From the NCBI RefSeq assembly GCF_001639725.1, contig NZ_LTAW01000001.1:434001-498000 (forward strand): a DNA stretch of 64,000 bases, in the 5' to 3' direction. The translations under genes were made by a program, and so were the position numbers. Positions 9,593-19,685 of the stretch are shown piece by piece. This stretch comes from Marinomonas atlantica (GTDB lineage Bacteria > Pseudomonadota > Gammaproteobacteria > Pseudomonadales > Marinomonadaceae). Each line of letters starts with the position of its first letter. Positions within the stretch are counted from its first letter, which is position 1. The notes below the pieces were generated by a model that was given only the letters and a program-made list of their open reading frames with translations, was not told the DNA's origin and searched no databases.

Positions 9593-9785
9593 CCGTGCAA
9601 CCTATAAGGTAATGATGTTTGATAGTTTAGCTGGAAACTAACATGAATACTCTTTCAGCAAAACGAAACTTCTTAGTGAGTCAACAGTCCACTCATCAGG
9701 TCGCAAAACAGACTCCCTATGAAAGGTGAGAAGTGGTAGCATTTGCGTCCACGAAAAATAGCGTACGACAGCAAGAGACAGAGCC

Positions 9786-10067
9786 ATGCCAACCTATACC
9801 GTATTACAACGAAATGATCAGATGCGAGCAGAACAAGACGCCGATGTTATTTATCAGCTAGGCTTGTGTGGCTATGTGGAAATTGGCTTTCAAGACGCCG
9901 ATACAGCGGAGCAAGCGGTAAGCGAATATCTCGCTAACAATGAGCTGCAGGATAATTACAAAAGGCCATTAGGTCTACGTTGGTTAATGTGGGTGGGTGG
10001 AGGCGCCGCATTTTGTTGGTTCACTTACTTGATCTTCTTTTTATTGCCACTAGCGTTTCAAGACTAA
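9786..10067 (+). CDS. Small single-pass membrane protein, unknown
   Basis: I do not recognise this 93-residue protein. Residues 1-62 are soluble and mildly acidic, and residues 63-90 contain a tryptophan-rich transmembrane segment (WLMWVGGGAAFCWFTYLIFF). It ends 13 bp before the LRR kinase gene on the same strand, so the two are probably co-transcribed. A role as membrane partner or substrate of the kinase is speculation. Confidence 0.6.
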   Translation: MPTYTVLQRNDQMRAEQDADVIYQLGLCGYVEIGFQDADTAEQAVSEYLANNELQDNYKRPLGLRWLMWVGGGAAFCWFTYLIFFLLPLAFQD

Positions 10068-10080
10068 GCGTTAGACGGTC

Positions 10081-11271
10081 TTGAATACCCTAGAACAATT
10101 GCGTCGTGGCGAGTTAGCGGGCGCGACACGGCTAACATTGAGGGAAAACCTGACGGAATTTCCGCAGGAGATTTTCTCACTGGCCGACACGTTGGAAGTG
10201 CTGGACTTGTCGGGTAATCAATTGACGAGTCTGCCCGATGATTTGTCACGCCTGCACCAGTTAAGCATCTTATTTGCCTCGAATAATCCATTCAAGCAGT
10301 TGCCCGATGTATTAGGGACGATGCCCAAGTTAAAGATGATTGGTTTCAAGTCGTGTAAGATTGAAACACTTTCTGAATACTGCCTTCCCAAGCAAACACG
10401 TTGGTTGATCCTAACGGACAATCAGATTCAAGCGCTGCCAGAAAACATCGGCGAACTTAGCCAGTTAGAAAAATTAGCGCTAGCGGGTAATCAACTGACC
10501 GCGTTGCCGGATTCCTTTTCAAATCTGATGAATCTTGGGCTGCTTCGTATTGCCGCTAACCAGCTGGCGGCCTTTCCCGATGTGCTACTCGCATTACCCA
10601 AGCTTGCGTGGTTAGCATTCTCAGGTAATCCATTTTGTGCCGCCTGTGATGAGCATCTGGATTTCAAACAAGTGCATACAAACGATTTTGTATTGCATGA
10701 AGTGCTGGGGCAAGGTGCTTCTGGGTTAATTTCGCGCGCTTCGTGGCTTAAACCAATGTACGGTTTTGACAAGCACGTTGCGGTAAAAGTATACAAAGGT
10801 GAAGTGACCAGCGATGGCTATCCACAAGATGAATTGGATGCTTGCTTAACAGTAGGGGAGCATGAAAACCTTGTAAAACCACTGGCCCATGTTCATGAGC
10901 CAGACTGCGCAGCGCTTGTTATGGCGCTTATTCCAGCGGACTATTACAACTTGGGGCAGCCCCCTAGTTTGACGACATGCACGCGCGACACGTTCACCCA
11001 AGGACAATCCTTTAGTAGGCAGCAGGCGCTATACATCATCTCGCAAATGCAGACCTTGGTGGATTATTTTGAAGCACGACAAGTGAGTCATGGTGATCTA
11101 TATGCCCACAATACATTGATTAATCAAGACCATCATATTTTATTTGGGGACTTCGGCGCCGCATCCAAATACCACCACCTAGCGCCTGCACAACAATGCG
11201 GAATTCGCCGTATCGAACGTCGTGCATTGCGGTATTTTGAAGAAGATATACTAGCGCTGGTAAATGGCTGA
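10081..11271 (+). CDS. Leucine-rich-repeat protein with minimal Ser/Thr kinase domain
   Basis: This 396-residue protein starts at TTG. Residues about 15-190 form seven or so leucine-rich repeats of the LxxLxLSGNQLTSLPD type. Residues 205-396 form a small protein kinase with a Gly-rich loop (GQGASG, 210-215), catalytic lysine K236 (VAVKVYK), a candidate alpha-C Glu around 251, the catalytic loop HGD with D339 and N344, and DFG at 357-359. The chain ends shortly after the activation segment (YFEEDILALVNG), so most of the usual C-lobe is absent. Catalytic residues are all present, so activity is likely. The family is known in proteobacteria but its substrates are not. No secretion signal is visible, so it is probably cytoplasmic. 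Confidence 0.85.
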   Translation: MNTLEQLRRGELAGATRLTLRENLTEFPQEIFSLADTLEVLDLSGNQLTSLPDDLSRLHQLSILFASNNPFKQLPDVLGTMPKLKMIGFKSCKIETLSEYCLPKQTRWLILTDNQIQALPENIGELSQLEKLALAGNQLTALPDSFSNLMNLGLLRIAANQLAAFPDVLLALPKLAWLAFSGNPFCAACDEHLDFKQVHTNDFVLHEVLGQGASGLISRASWLKPMYGFDKHVAVKVYKGEVTSDGYPQDELDACLTVGEHENLVKPLAHVHEPDCAALVMALIPADYYNLGQPPSLTTCTRDTFTQGQSFSRQQALYIISQMQTLVDYFEARQVSHGDLYAHNTLINQDHHILFGDFGAASKYHHLAPAQQCGIRRIERRALRYFEEDILALVNG

Positions 11272-12570
11272 GGTTTGTTGCTTATTTGTGTGGTGGTAAA
11301 AATCCACGGCTTGTTGCAGTGATAATGGATGACTTAAGTAATACCCTTGAAGGTAACGCGCTCCTAGATTGTTTAAGGTATCCATTTCTGCTTGGGTTTC
11401 AACACCCTCACCAAGTACCAAGCAATTGGTCTCATTGGCGAAGCCAATCAATGCAGCGGATAAAGCGCGTCGACCGAGATCTTGGTTTACGTTACAAATT
11501 AAACTGCGATCGAGTTTAATAATATCTGCAGACAGTTCTAATATATGTTGAAAACTGGCATAACCAGCACCGGCATCGTCGACGGCTAAGCGTAGACCAC
11601 GTTCACGAAAGGGCTTTAGATCATTGCGGAACTGGTTGTAATCGTCGATCGGCTCTCGTTCAGTTACTTCTAACACAATACGATGTAAGGGTTGATCTTT
11701 AAGCAATTCTTTAAGCTTTGGTGAGCCCACGAATTTAGGCGATATATTCAGCGTTATAAAGCAATCGTCGGGCACTTTATCGAAAGATGCCAGCGCAATT
11801 TCAATGGCATATAGCTCAAGTAGCTCGCCAAACCCAGCTTGCGATGCTCTATTGAACCAGTAGTCTGGCGTACGATAAGGTTCGATATTGAATCTCGTTA
11901 AACATTCAAAACCAACTGTCTTTTTTTGTTGGTTATCGTAGATAGGTTGAAAAACAGACGATAAAGCATTGCTACGTATCATCGATGAGACTTCTTTTCG
12001 TATCTGCTTGTGCATTCTTTTTCGCTGTAAATCTTTTTCGAGATTACGTGCGGCAAAAGAAGAAAAGAGCGTCAATATGGATAAATCACGTTCAGATAGT
12101 GTTTCGTCGGGTTGCTCGTTAAAGCAGCACAGCGTGCCGTAACAAGAGCCATCGCTTAGGAGGATGGGCACACCGATGTAACTGCCAATAGTGAGATGTT
12201 CGGTGATCGGCATTTCGGCGGTGACAGAGTTTTCTCGGGTATTGGGGATCAAAGACGGTAACTTATTATCGGCAATCAATTTGCAATAGGTAACTTCTTC
12301 ACAGTCTTTTTGCCCTGCAGCGATATTGATCTGACAACCTTCACGTTTATTGATTTGAGTAATCTCTCGAAAGCCGTTCTTAAACCGCGAAAGAAAGGCC
12401 ACATCCATATTCAAATGATGCCGGATGGACTCTACCAGTAAATTGATGTCTCTATGTATGATTTTTGAACTAAGATTCTCAAGGTCTGATGGTGCAGAGA
12501 GAATACTTAAGATAGTAGAGAATGCATGCTCTGACGACTGTGTATTCGCTATTGTTTGCATACGTTGCAT
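11251..12570 (-). CDS. GAF-EAL protein, probable c-di-GMP phosphodiesterase
   Basis: The 439-residue protein has an N-terminal GAF sensor domain (about 30-165, with IGSYIGVPILLSDGSCYGTLCCF) and a C-terminal EAL domain (about 195-430). The EAL signature reads ECL (GFECLTRF). The remaining active-site motifs are intact: LNIS, LEVTERE, VDDAGAGYASF, IKLDRSL, LGEGVET and QGYYLSHP. Phosphodiesterase activity is therefore plausible. No membrane segment is seen. It converges on the LRR kinase gene with a 21-bp 3' overlap. The ligand of the GAF domain is unknown. Confidence 0.87.
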   Translation of the reverse strand: MQRMQTIANTQSSEHAFSTILSILSAPSDLENLSSKIIHRDINLLVESIRHHLNMDVAFLSRFKNGFREITQINKREGCQINIAAGQKDCEEVTYCKLIADNKLPSLIPNTRENSVTAEMPITEHLTIGSYIGVPILLSDGSCYGTLCCFNEQPDETLSERDLSILTLFSSFAARNLEKDLQRKRMHKQIRKEVSSMIRSNALSSVFQPIYDNQQKKTVGFECLTRFNIEPYRTPDYWFNRASQAGFGELLELYAIEIALASFDKVPDDCFITLNISPKFVGSPKLKELLKDQPLHRIVLEVTEREPIDDYNQFRNDLKPFRERGLRLAVDDAGAGYASFQHILELSADIIKLDRSLICNVNQDLGRRALSAALIGFANETNCLVLGEGVETQAEMDTLNNLGARYLQGYYLSHPLSLQQAVDFYHHTNKQQTSAIYQR

Positions 12571-12688
12571 TCTCCTTAATAGGTCGTCTTGTACGATGTA
12601 TGAAATGAATTTAGTATAAAAATAGTCATAAAATCAAAATCTTATGTAAGGTTGTCACTAGACGAGCCGTTACACAAGTGAGCTGTAT

Positions 12689-15010
12689 TTAAGATTTAAA
12701 GGTAATGCATTGGCTCTTTAATGAATGGCTTAGTTGCGCAAGTTGCTGGCTGGTTTGAGCAACTTGGGCTGCACTTTCGTTTGATGTTTTACCGATATGA
12801 ACAATCTGATCAACGCTGCTGTTTATCTCATTGGCAACGAGTGTCTGCTCTTCCGCCGCACTGGCTATTTGTATATTAACATCGGTCATGTTGCTTACAT
12901 TACTTGCGACAATATCTAGCGCTTCACATACTGCTCGAGCTTGGCTCATTGTTTCTTCAGCATGCTGGGCATTGGTTCTCATAGCATTAACCGCTTTTTC
13001 GCTGCTACTTTGTAGTACTTTAATAATATCATCAATTTGTAATGTTGATTCTTGAGTTCTTGCAGCAAGTGTTCTGACTTCATCTGCGACGACAGCAAAA
13101 CCTCTACCTTGTTCGCCAGCACGCGCCGCTTCGATCGCCGCATTAAGTGCCAATAAGTTGGTTTGCTCTGAGATATCACTGATTACGTTAAGAATGTTAG
13201 CAATACGTTGACTGTCGTTGCTTAGCTGATTAATGATATCGGCGGATTGCTTAATCTCATTGTTCAAGCCTTGAAGATGTTGCTCTGTATGCTCTAACTT
13301 ATCACGGCCTATCGTTGTGGCTTCATCTGCTTTTTTAGCCGACTCGGCTGCTTGTGCCGCATTACTGGCAATATCGTTGACGGTTGCCGTCATTTGATTC
13401 ATTGCTGTCGCCAGCTGTTCACTTTCTACTAGCTGATGATGCATATTCTGTTGAGTTTGATCGCTAATAACGCCTAGATGTTTGGCTGATTCATCCACAT
13501 CATTTGTCGCTCCTTTGATTTCCTTTATAACGCTATCAAACGCCTCCATAAGGCCATTGAAATTATGACTGATTTGAGCAACTTCGTCTTTACCTCGAAC
13601 GGGCACTCGGATACTAAGATCTTTTGTGTCTGCTAAATTCCGTATGATGCTGTTTAGATTTAGTATGGGTTGTACCAGCTTTCTTGAAAAAACAATCCCG
13701 ATTAAGACCGCGAGTAAGCTGAAAAGAGTCAATATGATCAGGGCGCTGATAATAATACTGTGAGTGAGATCGGTTATTGTGGCAAAGGCTTCTTCGGTGT
13801 CAATTTCACTTAATAGTACCCATTTTAAACCTTTGAACTGAACCGGTGTAAAAGCAGAAATTACAGATACATTGCGATAGTCGTTGATAATGTTATAGCC
13901 GGTTTGTCCTGACAAACCTAAACGAACACTTTCAGTGTCAATCGTTTGTAAGCCAATATTACTGTTACGTTTTACGATAGCATTCACTACATCATTACTT
14001 GTGCCTCCATTGCGTAGTGCTTGGCTAAAACCGTCCGCGTCTTCAATTAGAAATCGACTTACAGTGATCGCTTTGGATTTTTGATTGACCAAATACGCTT
14101 CGCCGGAATCCCCTAAACCAGACTGCTGCCAGTTATGATTACTGGTCATAATGTTGTTAATGCCGTCAATTGGCATTTGGAATATTAATATACCCATACG
14201 TTGCCCTTTGTCGAAGATAGGGCTAGCGATAAATGAAGCATAGCTGTTATAAGATGGAAGATAAGCCTGAAATTGTGTAATTGCGGATTCGCCTTGATCA
14301 AGAGACATCGCCGCTTGATAAGCTTGCGCTAATCCAGAGTTTTTGTAAGGCCCATCTTTCAATGACGTCGCAAAATCGGCTTCTTTATAGACACTGTAAA
14401 CAACATCACTTGTTTCTGCGGAGACGACAAAAATGTCATAGAAGCCAAAGTGTTCTAAGAAATTACGAAAGTAGGGATGGTAAGCGCTATGTGCTTGATC
14501 GTAGTCTGTTTTTTGATCTGCAGCGTCTAGTAAATGCTTTGACCCAAGAGGGTGCTTATTAGCACTGATGTACTGTTGTTGGAGGGCGAGAGCCGAATCA
14601 CTTAGCGAAGAATACAAAGGATCCAAGGATAGACTTTCGCCAGGATTATTGTATTTGAAAGTTGTTAAAAAGGATTGTTGATAATGATTTTTAACCGCTT
14701 CAAATTGCAAGTCTCTTGATACATTGGTCTGCGAAGAATAGTTTTTATAAGCTTGAGTGAACGCCCGTGTAGCTTCAATGATTAAAGGGCTGCTCGATTC
14801 AGAAAGCAGCTGATCATTAATAGTATTTAGATAGTTTTCAAGGCTCGATTTTTTGGCTTCGCGAATAGCGATTAGTCGGTCTGCTGCCGCTTGCTCTAGT
14901 GCGACCGTCGAATCTTTTTTCATTTGCATTACTAGCACTGTCGTTAGTAAAGCAAGAGATATGATGGTTGTAATAACTAGAATAAGGATTGTTTTTAGCT
15001 TGATGGACAT
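12689..15010 (-). CDS. Methyl-accepting chemotaxis protein
   Basis: This 773-residue chemoreceptor has an N-terminal membrane helix, a periplasmic sensor of about 390 residues with a Cache-like region ([13 protein letters not shown]), a second membrane helix, a HAMP domain, and a cytoplasmic signalling domain. The hairpin tip is intact ([19 protein letters not shown]). ATG 15010 is preferred over the more distal ATG at 15049 because it has GGAG nine bases upstream and begins directly with the membrane helix ([12 protein letters not shown]). It ends in [10 protein letters not shown] without a CheR/CheB-binding pentapeptide. The ligand is unknown. Its architecture parallels the receptor at 50490-52724. 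Confidence 0.9.
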   Translation of the reverse strand: MSIKLKTILILVITTIISLALLTTVLVMQMKKDSTVALEQAAADRLIAIREAKKSSLENYLNTINDQLLSESSSPLIIEATRAFTQAYKNYSSQTNVSRDLQFEAVKNHYQQSFLTTFKYNNPGESLSLDPLYSSLSDSALALQQQYISANKHPLGSKHLLDAADQKTDYDQAHSAYHPYFRNFLEHFGFYDIFVVSAETSDVVYSVYKEADFATSLKDGPYKNSGLAQAYQAAMSLDQGESAITQFQAYLPSYNSYASFIASPIFDKGQRMGILIFQMPIDGINNIMTSNHNWQQSGLGDSGEAYLVNQKSKAITVSRFLIEDADGFSQALRNGGTSNDVVNAIVKRNSNIGLQTIDTESVRLGLSGQTGYNIINDYRNVSVISAFTPVQFKGLKWVLLSEIDTEEAFATITDLTHSIIISALIILTLFSLLAVLIGIVFSRKLVQPILNLNSIIRNLADTKDLSIRVPVRGKDEVAQISHNFNGLMEAFDSVIKEIKGATNDVDESAKHLGVISDQTQQNMHHQLVESEQLATAMNQMTATVNDIASNAAQAAESAKKADEATTIGRDKLEHTEQHLQGLNNEIKQSADIINQLSNDSQRIANILNVISDISEQTNLLALNAAIEAARAGEQGRGFAVVADEVRTLAARTQESTLQIDDIIKVLQSSSEKAVNAMRTNAQHAEETMSQARAVCEALDIVASNVSNMTDVNIQIASAAEEQTLVANEINSSVDQIVHIGKTSNESAAQVAQTSQQLAQLSHSLKSQCITFKS

Positions 15011-15173
15011 AATACATGTCTCCATCGGTAGTGGGCATGTTCCCATCATAACGTTACTGATAAGGCTGAAATGTAACGTTTGTTAGAGTACGTTAAGTAT
15101 TTTTGTGAATGCCTAAACAAATGACCTTGAATCTGATAACCATCATATTGATTTAAAGCGATTGGTGGCGAGG

Positions 15174-15581
15174 TTAGTCATAAGTAACATCATGGTGCTT
15201 CAACCAACCATGAGGATGACGACCACGTGGATCATGATGCGTCCAGTGCATTACACCCCCTTTGTTGTTCCATTCGTATTCACCGTAAAATTCAACAGTA
15301 TCGCCTCTACGCAAATTTGGAATCCGTGGTGCGAGATCGATGTTGTGCGCGACCAGCAGTGTTTGCCCACTGTCTAGCTTTAAAATAAAACGCTGATGTT
15401 GAGAGCCTTTGATGTCGTCTTTTAACACTTTAATGACCGTCCCGCTGCCTCGAATTTGCAGGTCACTTTGCTGAGTTTGGTACGCTTTCTGCAAACGTAC
15501 ATCATCTGCGTAGCTGTGTAGGGGGAGAGTGCCAGCTAGCACAATTAATAGAGCAAATAATAAGCGCATAGTTACATTCAT
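15174..15581 (-). CDS. DUF3465 family periplasmic protein
   Basis: The 135-residue protein has a signal peptide (cleavage near HSYA-DD) and a compact OB-fold-like domain with GSGTVIKVLKDD, GSQHQRFILKL and GDTVEFYGEYEWN. It ends with a His/Trp-rich tail (VMHWTHHDPRGRHPHGW) typical of DUF3465 proteins. Function is not established; the tail could bind metal or nucleic acid, which is speculation. It appears monocistronic. Confidence 0.75.
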   Translation of the reverse strand: MNVTMRLLFALLIVLAGTLPLHSYADDVRLQKAYQTQQSDLQIRGSGTVIKVLKDDIKGSQHQRFILKLDSGQTLLVAHNIDLAPRIPNLRRGDTVEFYGEYEWNNKGGVMHWTHHDPRGRHPHGWLKHHDVTYD

Positions 15582-15648
15582 TAAACTTTCGATATTTGAT
15601 TAGTTTTTGATTCGCGATAGATTTTTGAGCCTCAAGTTTCGCGGAGGG

Positions 15649-16029
15649 TTAGCCTACATACTTAAGCAAAATGCTGATGGCACAGAATATGATTACGGCA
15701 AATGTCATCATCATACCGCTCTGACGAAAGATCAGTGTCTCTTTCTGCTGACTCACACCATAGGAGTGAAGTAAGCGGCCAAGACACAGAACAGCACCAA
15801 AAACGTGCACTAGTACAGGCGCACCATTCATGCTTTCATACATCCAGATCAGCAGTAATGCGAACGGGATGTACTCACCAAAGTTGGCTTGTACGCGAAT
15901 AGCGCGAGTTAACAGCGTTTGCTCACCATCGCCAATACCGACTTGATATTTCATACGTAGCTTAATGACACGTGCACTGAGGAACACATAAAGGAAGGCC
16001 AGTAGTGCTGCATAAATAGGAGTGATCAT
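15649..16029 (-). CDS. MAPEG family membrane protein
   Basis: The 126-residue protein has four hydrophobic segments and the MAPEG pattern RAIRVQANFGEYIPFALLL, resembling E. coli YecN. MAPEG enzymes use glutathione or eicosanoid substrates in animals; the bacterial role is not settled. ATG 16029 is chosen because it has AGGA seven bases upstream. An earlier in-frame ATG at 16113 would start at the edge of the ahpF terminator. Confidence 0.82.
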   Translation of the reverse strand: MITPIYAALLAFLYVFLSARVIKLRMKYQVGIGDGEQTLLTRAIRVQANFGEYIPFALLLIWMYESMNGAPVLVHVFGAVLCLGRLLHSYGVSQQKETLIFRQSGMMMTFAVIIFCAISILLKYVG

Positions 16030-16113
16030 AAGGACGTCCTTGAGTCGTAGGTAGAAGATTAGAGTACGCTTGTCATGCTTGAGTGCAAGGTTAGAGTACG
16101 AAAAAGTAAACAT

Positions 16114-16149
16114 AAAAAAACCGGGCTCAGTTACCTGAGTCCGGTTTTT
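16114..16149. terminator. Bidirectional-looking Rho-independent terminator after ahpF
   Basis: An 11-bp stem (16120-16130 with 16135-16145, one G-U on the plus strand or one A-C mismatch on the minus strand) closes a 4-nt loop. A-rich and T-rich runs flank it on both sides. It ends ahpF transcription leftward and insulates the MAPEG gene. Confidence 0.8.
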
Positions 16150-16170
16150 ATGGGCGTTTACGCTATTCCG

Positions 16171-17718
16171 TTAGTGACGGATCAAGTGGTCGAATGCGCC
16201 TAGAGCAGCGGTTGCACCGGCGCCCATGGAGATGATGATTTGTTTGTAGGGCACGTTGGTAACGTCACCGGCAGCAAATACACCGTTCATTGAGGTACGG
16301 CCGTGTTGGTCGATAATGATTTCACCACGCTCCGTTAATTCAATTGCGTCTTTCAGAAATTCGCTGTTCGGTACCAGACCGATTTGTACGAAGATCCCAG
16401 CTAACTCTACTGTGTGAGACTCATCGGTAGTGCGATCGGTGTAGGTCAGACCATTTACACGCTCACCGTCGCCTAATACTTCTGTGGTCATCGCATTTTT
16501 GATGATGGTAACGTTTGGTAGTGACTTCGCTTTTTTCACCAAGACATCGTCGGCGCGTAGTGTGTCGCTGAATTCCAATACGGTTACGTGTTCAACTAGG
16601 CCTGCTAGGTCAATCGCGGCTTCGATACCTGAGTTACCGCCACCAATAACCGCGGTTTTCTTGCCTTTAAACAATGGGCCGTCACAGTGAGGGCAGTATG
16701 CCACGCCTTTGCCCTTGTATTCTTGCTCACCAGGTACGTTCATTTCTCTCCAACGTGCGCCAGTGGCTAAGACGATGGTTTTACTTTTCAAGACAGCCCC
16801 GTTTTCAAGCTCGACTTCTACTAAGTCTTTTTTCTCGATGCGCGCTGCACGTTGCGTTTTCATGACATCCACGTCGTACTCTAAAACGTGCTGCTCTAGA
16901 TTGGCGACCATTTTCGGGCCATCTGTCGCTTGTACGGAGATGAAGTTTTCAATCGCCATGGTGTCGGCAACTTGGCCACCGAAGCGCTCGGCAACGACAC
17001 CGGTACGGATGCCTTTACGAGCGGCGTAGATGGCCGCAGCGGCACCTGCAGGTCCACCGCCAACGATCAATACATCGTATGGATCTTTTTCGGATAGAGC
17101 GGCAGCTTGTTTATCACTCGCACCCGTATCGACTTTGTTCAAAATCTCGTCCAGCGTCATACGGCCTTGGCCGAAATGCTCACCGTTTACGTACAGCGAT
17201 GGCACCGCCATGACGTTGCGTTGTTCGACTTCATCAGGGAACACGCCGCCGTCGATCATGGTCGCGGTTACTTTCGGGTTTAATACAGCCATTAAGTTAA
17301 TGGCTTGAACTACGTCAGGGCAGTTGTGGCACGACAATGAGATGTAGACTTCAAAGTTTAGCTCAGTGTCTAAATTCTTAATTTGCTCAAGCGTTTCTTG
17401 TGCGGCTTTAGATGGGTGACCGCCTGCTTGTAGCAGAGCCAACACAAGTGATGTGAACTCGTGTCCCATTGGAATGCCGGCAAAGTTTACGCGAGCTTGT
17501 TCGTCTTTCGGGCCTACTGACATTTGTGGTGCGCGGCCTTGAGGATTTTCATTTACCGACAGCGTGATTTTATCACTGTTCAATGATTGTATTTCAGTAG
17601 CGAGTTCTAACAATTCGTTTGATTTGTCGCTGTTATTAACGGACACAGTAATCTCAATCGGATTAACGATGTTTTGAAGGTAAGTGCCCAACTGTTGTTT
17701 CATATTTGCGTCTAACAT
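16171..17718 (-). CDS. ahpF: Alkyl hydroperoxide reductase subunit F
   Basis: The 515-residue flavoprotein passes electrons from NADH to the peroxiredoxin AhpC. The N-terminal tandem thioredoxin-fold domain contains the CHNC redox site ([11 protein letters not shown], near residue 130). The C-terminal thioredoxin-reductase-like part has the FAD site [17 protein letters not shown], the CPHC disulfide ([12 protein letters not shown]), the NAD site [11 protein letters not shown] and the FAD-closing motif [15 protein letters not shown]. Length is normal for AhpF. It lies downstream of ahpC on the same strand, with two stem-loops in the 202-bp gap. Confidence 0.96.
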   Translation of the reverse strand: MLDANMKQQLGTYLQNIVNPIEITVSVNNSDKSNELLELATEIQSLNSDKITLSVNENPQGRAPQMSVGPKDEQARVNFAGIPMGHEFTSLVLALLQAGGHPSKAAQETLEQIKNLDTELNFEVYISLSCHNCPDVVQAINLMAVLNPKVTATMIDGGVFPDEVEQRNVMAVPSLYVNGEHFGQGRMTLDEILNKVDTGASDKQAAALSEKDPYDVLIVGGGPAGAAAAIYAARKGIRTGVVAERFGGQVADTMAIENFISVQATDGPKMVANLEQHVLEYDVDVMKTQRAARIEKKDLVEVELENGAVLKSKTIVLATGARWREMNVPGEQEYKGKGVAYCPHCDGPLFKGKKTAVIGGGNSGIEAAIDLAGLVEHVTVLEFSDTLRADDVLVKKAKSLPNVTIIKNAMTTEVLGDGERVNGLTYTDRTTDESHTVELAGIFVQIGLVPNSEFLKDAIELTERGEIIIDQHGRTSMNGVFAAGDVTNVPYKQIIISMGAGATAALGAFDHLIRH

Positions 17719-17846
17719 AATGTTCTAATCCGTATCGTTGAGATTGACTGATGTAGTGTGCCTATAAATTTCGGGCGAGAGAAGTCAGCACCTGTCTTTT
17801 GGAAAGAAGAGGGAGGTGTGAGGTACCTTAGCTCGAAAATTATTGT

Positions 17847-17905
17847 GGGCTTTTAACGCCTTGCGTTGGAAGGCAAAGCCCGATGTTGGGCGCTAAGCGC
17901 CCAAC
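17847..17905 (-). other. Two intercistronic stem-loops between ahpC and ahpF
   Basis: Read leftward, the first hairpin has a perfect 9-bp stem GTTGGGCGC with loop TTA (17885-17905). The second pairs GGGCTTT/AAAGCCC plus GCCTT/AAGGC (17847-17881) with a small bulge. No U-run follows either one, so they are more likely to attenuate, process or stabilise the transcript than to end it. This would fit more AhpC than AhpF being made, which is inference. Confidence 0.5.
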
Positions 17906-17920
17906 AAAGGAAGAGGCGTC

Positions 17921-18478
17921 TTAGATTTTGCCTACTAGGTCTAGAGATGGAGCAAGTGTCGCTTCACCTTCTTTCCATTTAGCAGGGCAAACTTCACCTG
18001 GGTGTGCTGCAACGTATTGAGCTGCTTTTACTTTACGCATTAGGTCTTCAGCGTCACGGCCGATGCCTTCTGCAGTGATCTCCATTGCTTGGATCGTACC
18101 TTCTGGGTCGATCAAGAATGTAGCGCGGTCTGCAAGGCCTTGACCTTCACGTAGAACGCCGAAGTTGCTAGTGATCGTTGCAGTTTGGTCACCTACCATG
18201 TAGTAGTTGATTGTGCCGATCGCTTCAGACGTGTCGTGCCAAGCTTTGTGACAGAAGTGAGTGTCAGTCGATACAGAGAATACTTCTACACCCATACCTT
18301 TTAGTTCGTCGTATTTGCTTGCAAGGTCTTCAAGCTCAGTCGGGCAAACAAACGTGAAGTCTGCTGGGTAGAAGAAGAACACGGCCCATTTGCCTAGCAC
18401 GTCCTTTTCAGAAATCTCTACGAATTCGCCTTCTTTAAATGCTGTTGCGTTGAATGGCTTGATTTGAGTGTTAATCAT
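17921..18478 (-). CDS. ahpC: Alkyl hydroperoxide reductase subunit C (peroxiredoxin)
   Basis: This 185-residue typical 2-Cys peroxiredoxin reduces hydrogen peroxide and organic peroxides. The peroxidatic cysteine is in [13 protein letters not shown] (about residue 46) and the resolving cysteine in GEVCPAKW (about 165). The ATG has AGGAG eight bases upstream. A -10-like TATTAT lies about 55 bp upstream in the leader. Its redox partner ahpF follows. OxyR control is usual for the family, but I could not identify a convincing OxyR site. Confidence 0.96.
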   Translation of the reverse strand: MINTQIKPFNATAFKEGEFVEISEKDVLGKWAVFFFYPADFTFVCPTELEDLASKYDELKGMGVEVFSVSTDTHFCHKAWHDTSEAIGTINYYMVGDQTATITSNFGVLREGQGLADRATFLIDPEGTIQAMEITAEGIGRDAEDLMRKVKAAQYVAAHPGEVCPAKWKEGEATLAPSLDLVGKI

Positions 18479-18612
18479 GTTTATCTCCTAAGTAAATGTG
18501 TGTTCGCTGTTTGCGTTACCAACAGTGTCTATAATATGGGGACGATGTGACGAAATGAAATTGTGTTTTACTAAAACTAAGATAAAAAAAAACTATTAGG
18601 AATTAATAAAAG

Positions 18613-19671
18613 CTATTCGTCAGGGTATTGCGATCGTACGTCTGTAATCTGAACCTTTAAATCTAAAGCAATTTCGGCAAGTTTTGGGTCAAAGTGTTTG
18701 CCGCTTTGCTCTTGAACATAGTTGAAGGTTTGCTCAGTGGACCATGCGCTTTTATAAGGGCGTTTTGAAAGCAGTGCATCAATTACGTCGGCTAAAGCCA
18801 CAATGCGGCCTTCGAGAGGAATGTCATCACCTTTTAAACCCGCAGGATAACCTTTGCCATCCCATCGTTCATGGTGCGTTAGCGCAATTGAGCGAGCCAT
18901 ATCAAATAGTGGATCACCTTCGACAGATAAGATCTCGGCCCCAAATAACGTGTGTTTTTTCATTTCTTCCCATTCAGGCTGGTCGAGCTGTCCTGGTTTG
19001 AGCAAAATTGCATCAGCAATGCCGATCTTACCGACATCATGCATTGGTGAAGCATGAAAGATACGTTCAATCCACTCTGGATCGTCTACATATTGCTCAG
19101 CGATCAAGCGCGAGATGTGGCTCATACGAATAACATGAGCACCTGTTTCGTTGTCCTTATACTCCACCGCGCGACCTAGGTGATGGATAATACGTAATTT
19201 GCTGGCCTGCAGCTCTTTTGTGCGCTCCCTGACCATTTCTTGAAGCTGGCGGTTTTGATTGTATAACGCTAGCTGATTACGGATACGTGCTCTTACTAAA
19301 GGTGGGCTAATGGGCTTTACAATATAATCGGAAGCGCCAAGCGAGAATCCTTTTTCTTCATCCGAGACGTCATGTTTGGCAGTAACAAAAATTACTGGAA
19401 TGTTAGCCGTGGTTGGGTCTGATTTTAGTAGTCGACAGACTTCGTAGCCATCCATATCGGGCATCATCACATCAAGCAGTATTAAGTCTGGTTTCGGAGA
19501 TTTTTGTGCAATGGCTAGAGCTTTAGGGCCATTGAGAGCAACTTTAATGCTGTAATTTTCCCGTAGTGAAGCAACCAAAACGTCGATGTTTTCTGGAATG
19601 TCGTCCACAACTAATAGTGTGGGTTTCTGCAGTGTTTCAGCGTCCTGCATTGGGATTTCATTTTCTACCAT
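18613..19671 (-). CDS. REC-HD-GYP response regulator, probable c-di-GMP phosphodiesterase
   Basis: The 352-residue protein has a receiver domain with Asp67 (LILLDVMMPDMDG), a coiled linker and an HD-GYP domain. The full metal and signature motifs are present: MHDVGKIGIAD near 213, HTLFGAEIL, HHERWDGKGYP, and ALADVIDALLSKRPYK. The family hydrolyses c-di-GMP. Its ATG lies 14 bp after the stop of the large hybrid kinase, so it is the likely output of that phosphorelay. That link is strongly suggested by the operon but not proved. Confidence 0.92.
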   Translation of the reverse strand: MVENEIPMQDAETLQKPTLLVVDDIPENIDVLVASLRENYSIKVALNGPKALAIAQKSPKPDLILLDVMMPDMDGYEVCRLLKSDPTTANIPVIFVTAKHDVSDEEKGFSLGASDYIVKPISPPLVRARIRNQLALYNQNRQLQEMVRERTKELQASKLRIIHHLGRAVEYKDNETGAHVIRMSHISRLIAEQYVDDPEWIERIFHASPMHDVGKIGIADAILLKPGQLDQPEWEEMKKHTLFGAEILSVEGDPLFDMARSIALTHHERWDGKGYPAGLKGDDIPLEGRIVALADVIDALLSKRPYKSAWSTEQTFNYVQEQSGKHFDPKLAEIALDLKVQITDVRSQYPDE

Positions 19672-19685
19672 TATGGATAACTCAC

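Noticed and set aside
12689-15049. ATG 15049 as the start of the first chemoreceptor
   Set aside because: It would add 13 residues before the basic-hydrophobic N-terminus, and ATG 15010 has the better-placed GGAG.
17847-17881. Second ahpC-ahpF hairpin as a full terminator
   Set aside because: There is no U-run after the stem, and ahpF needs read-through from the same direction.
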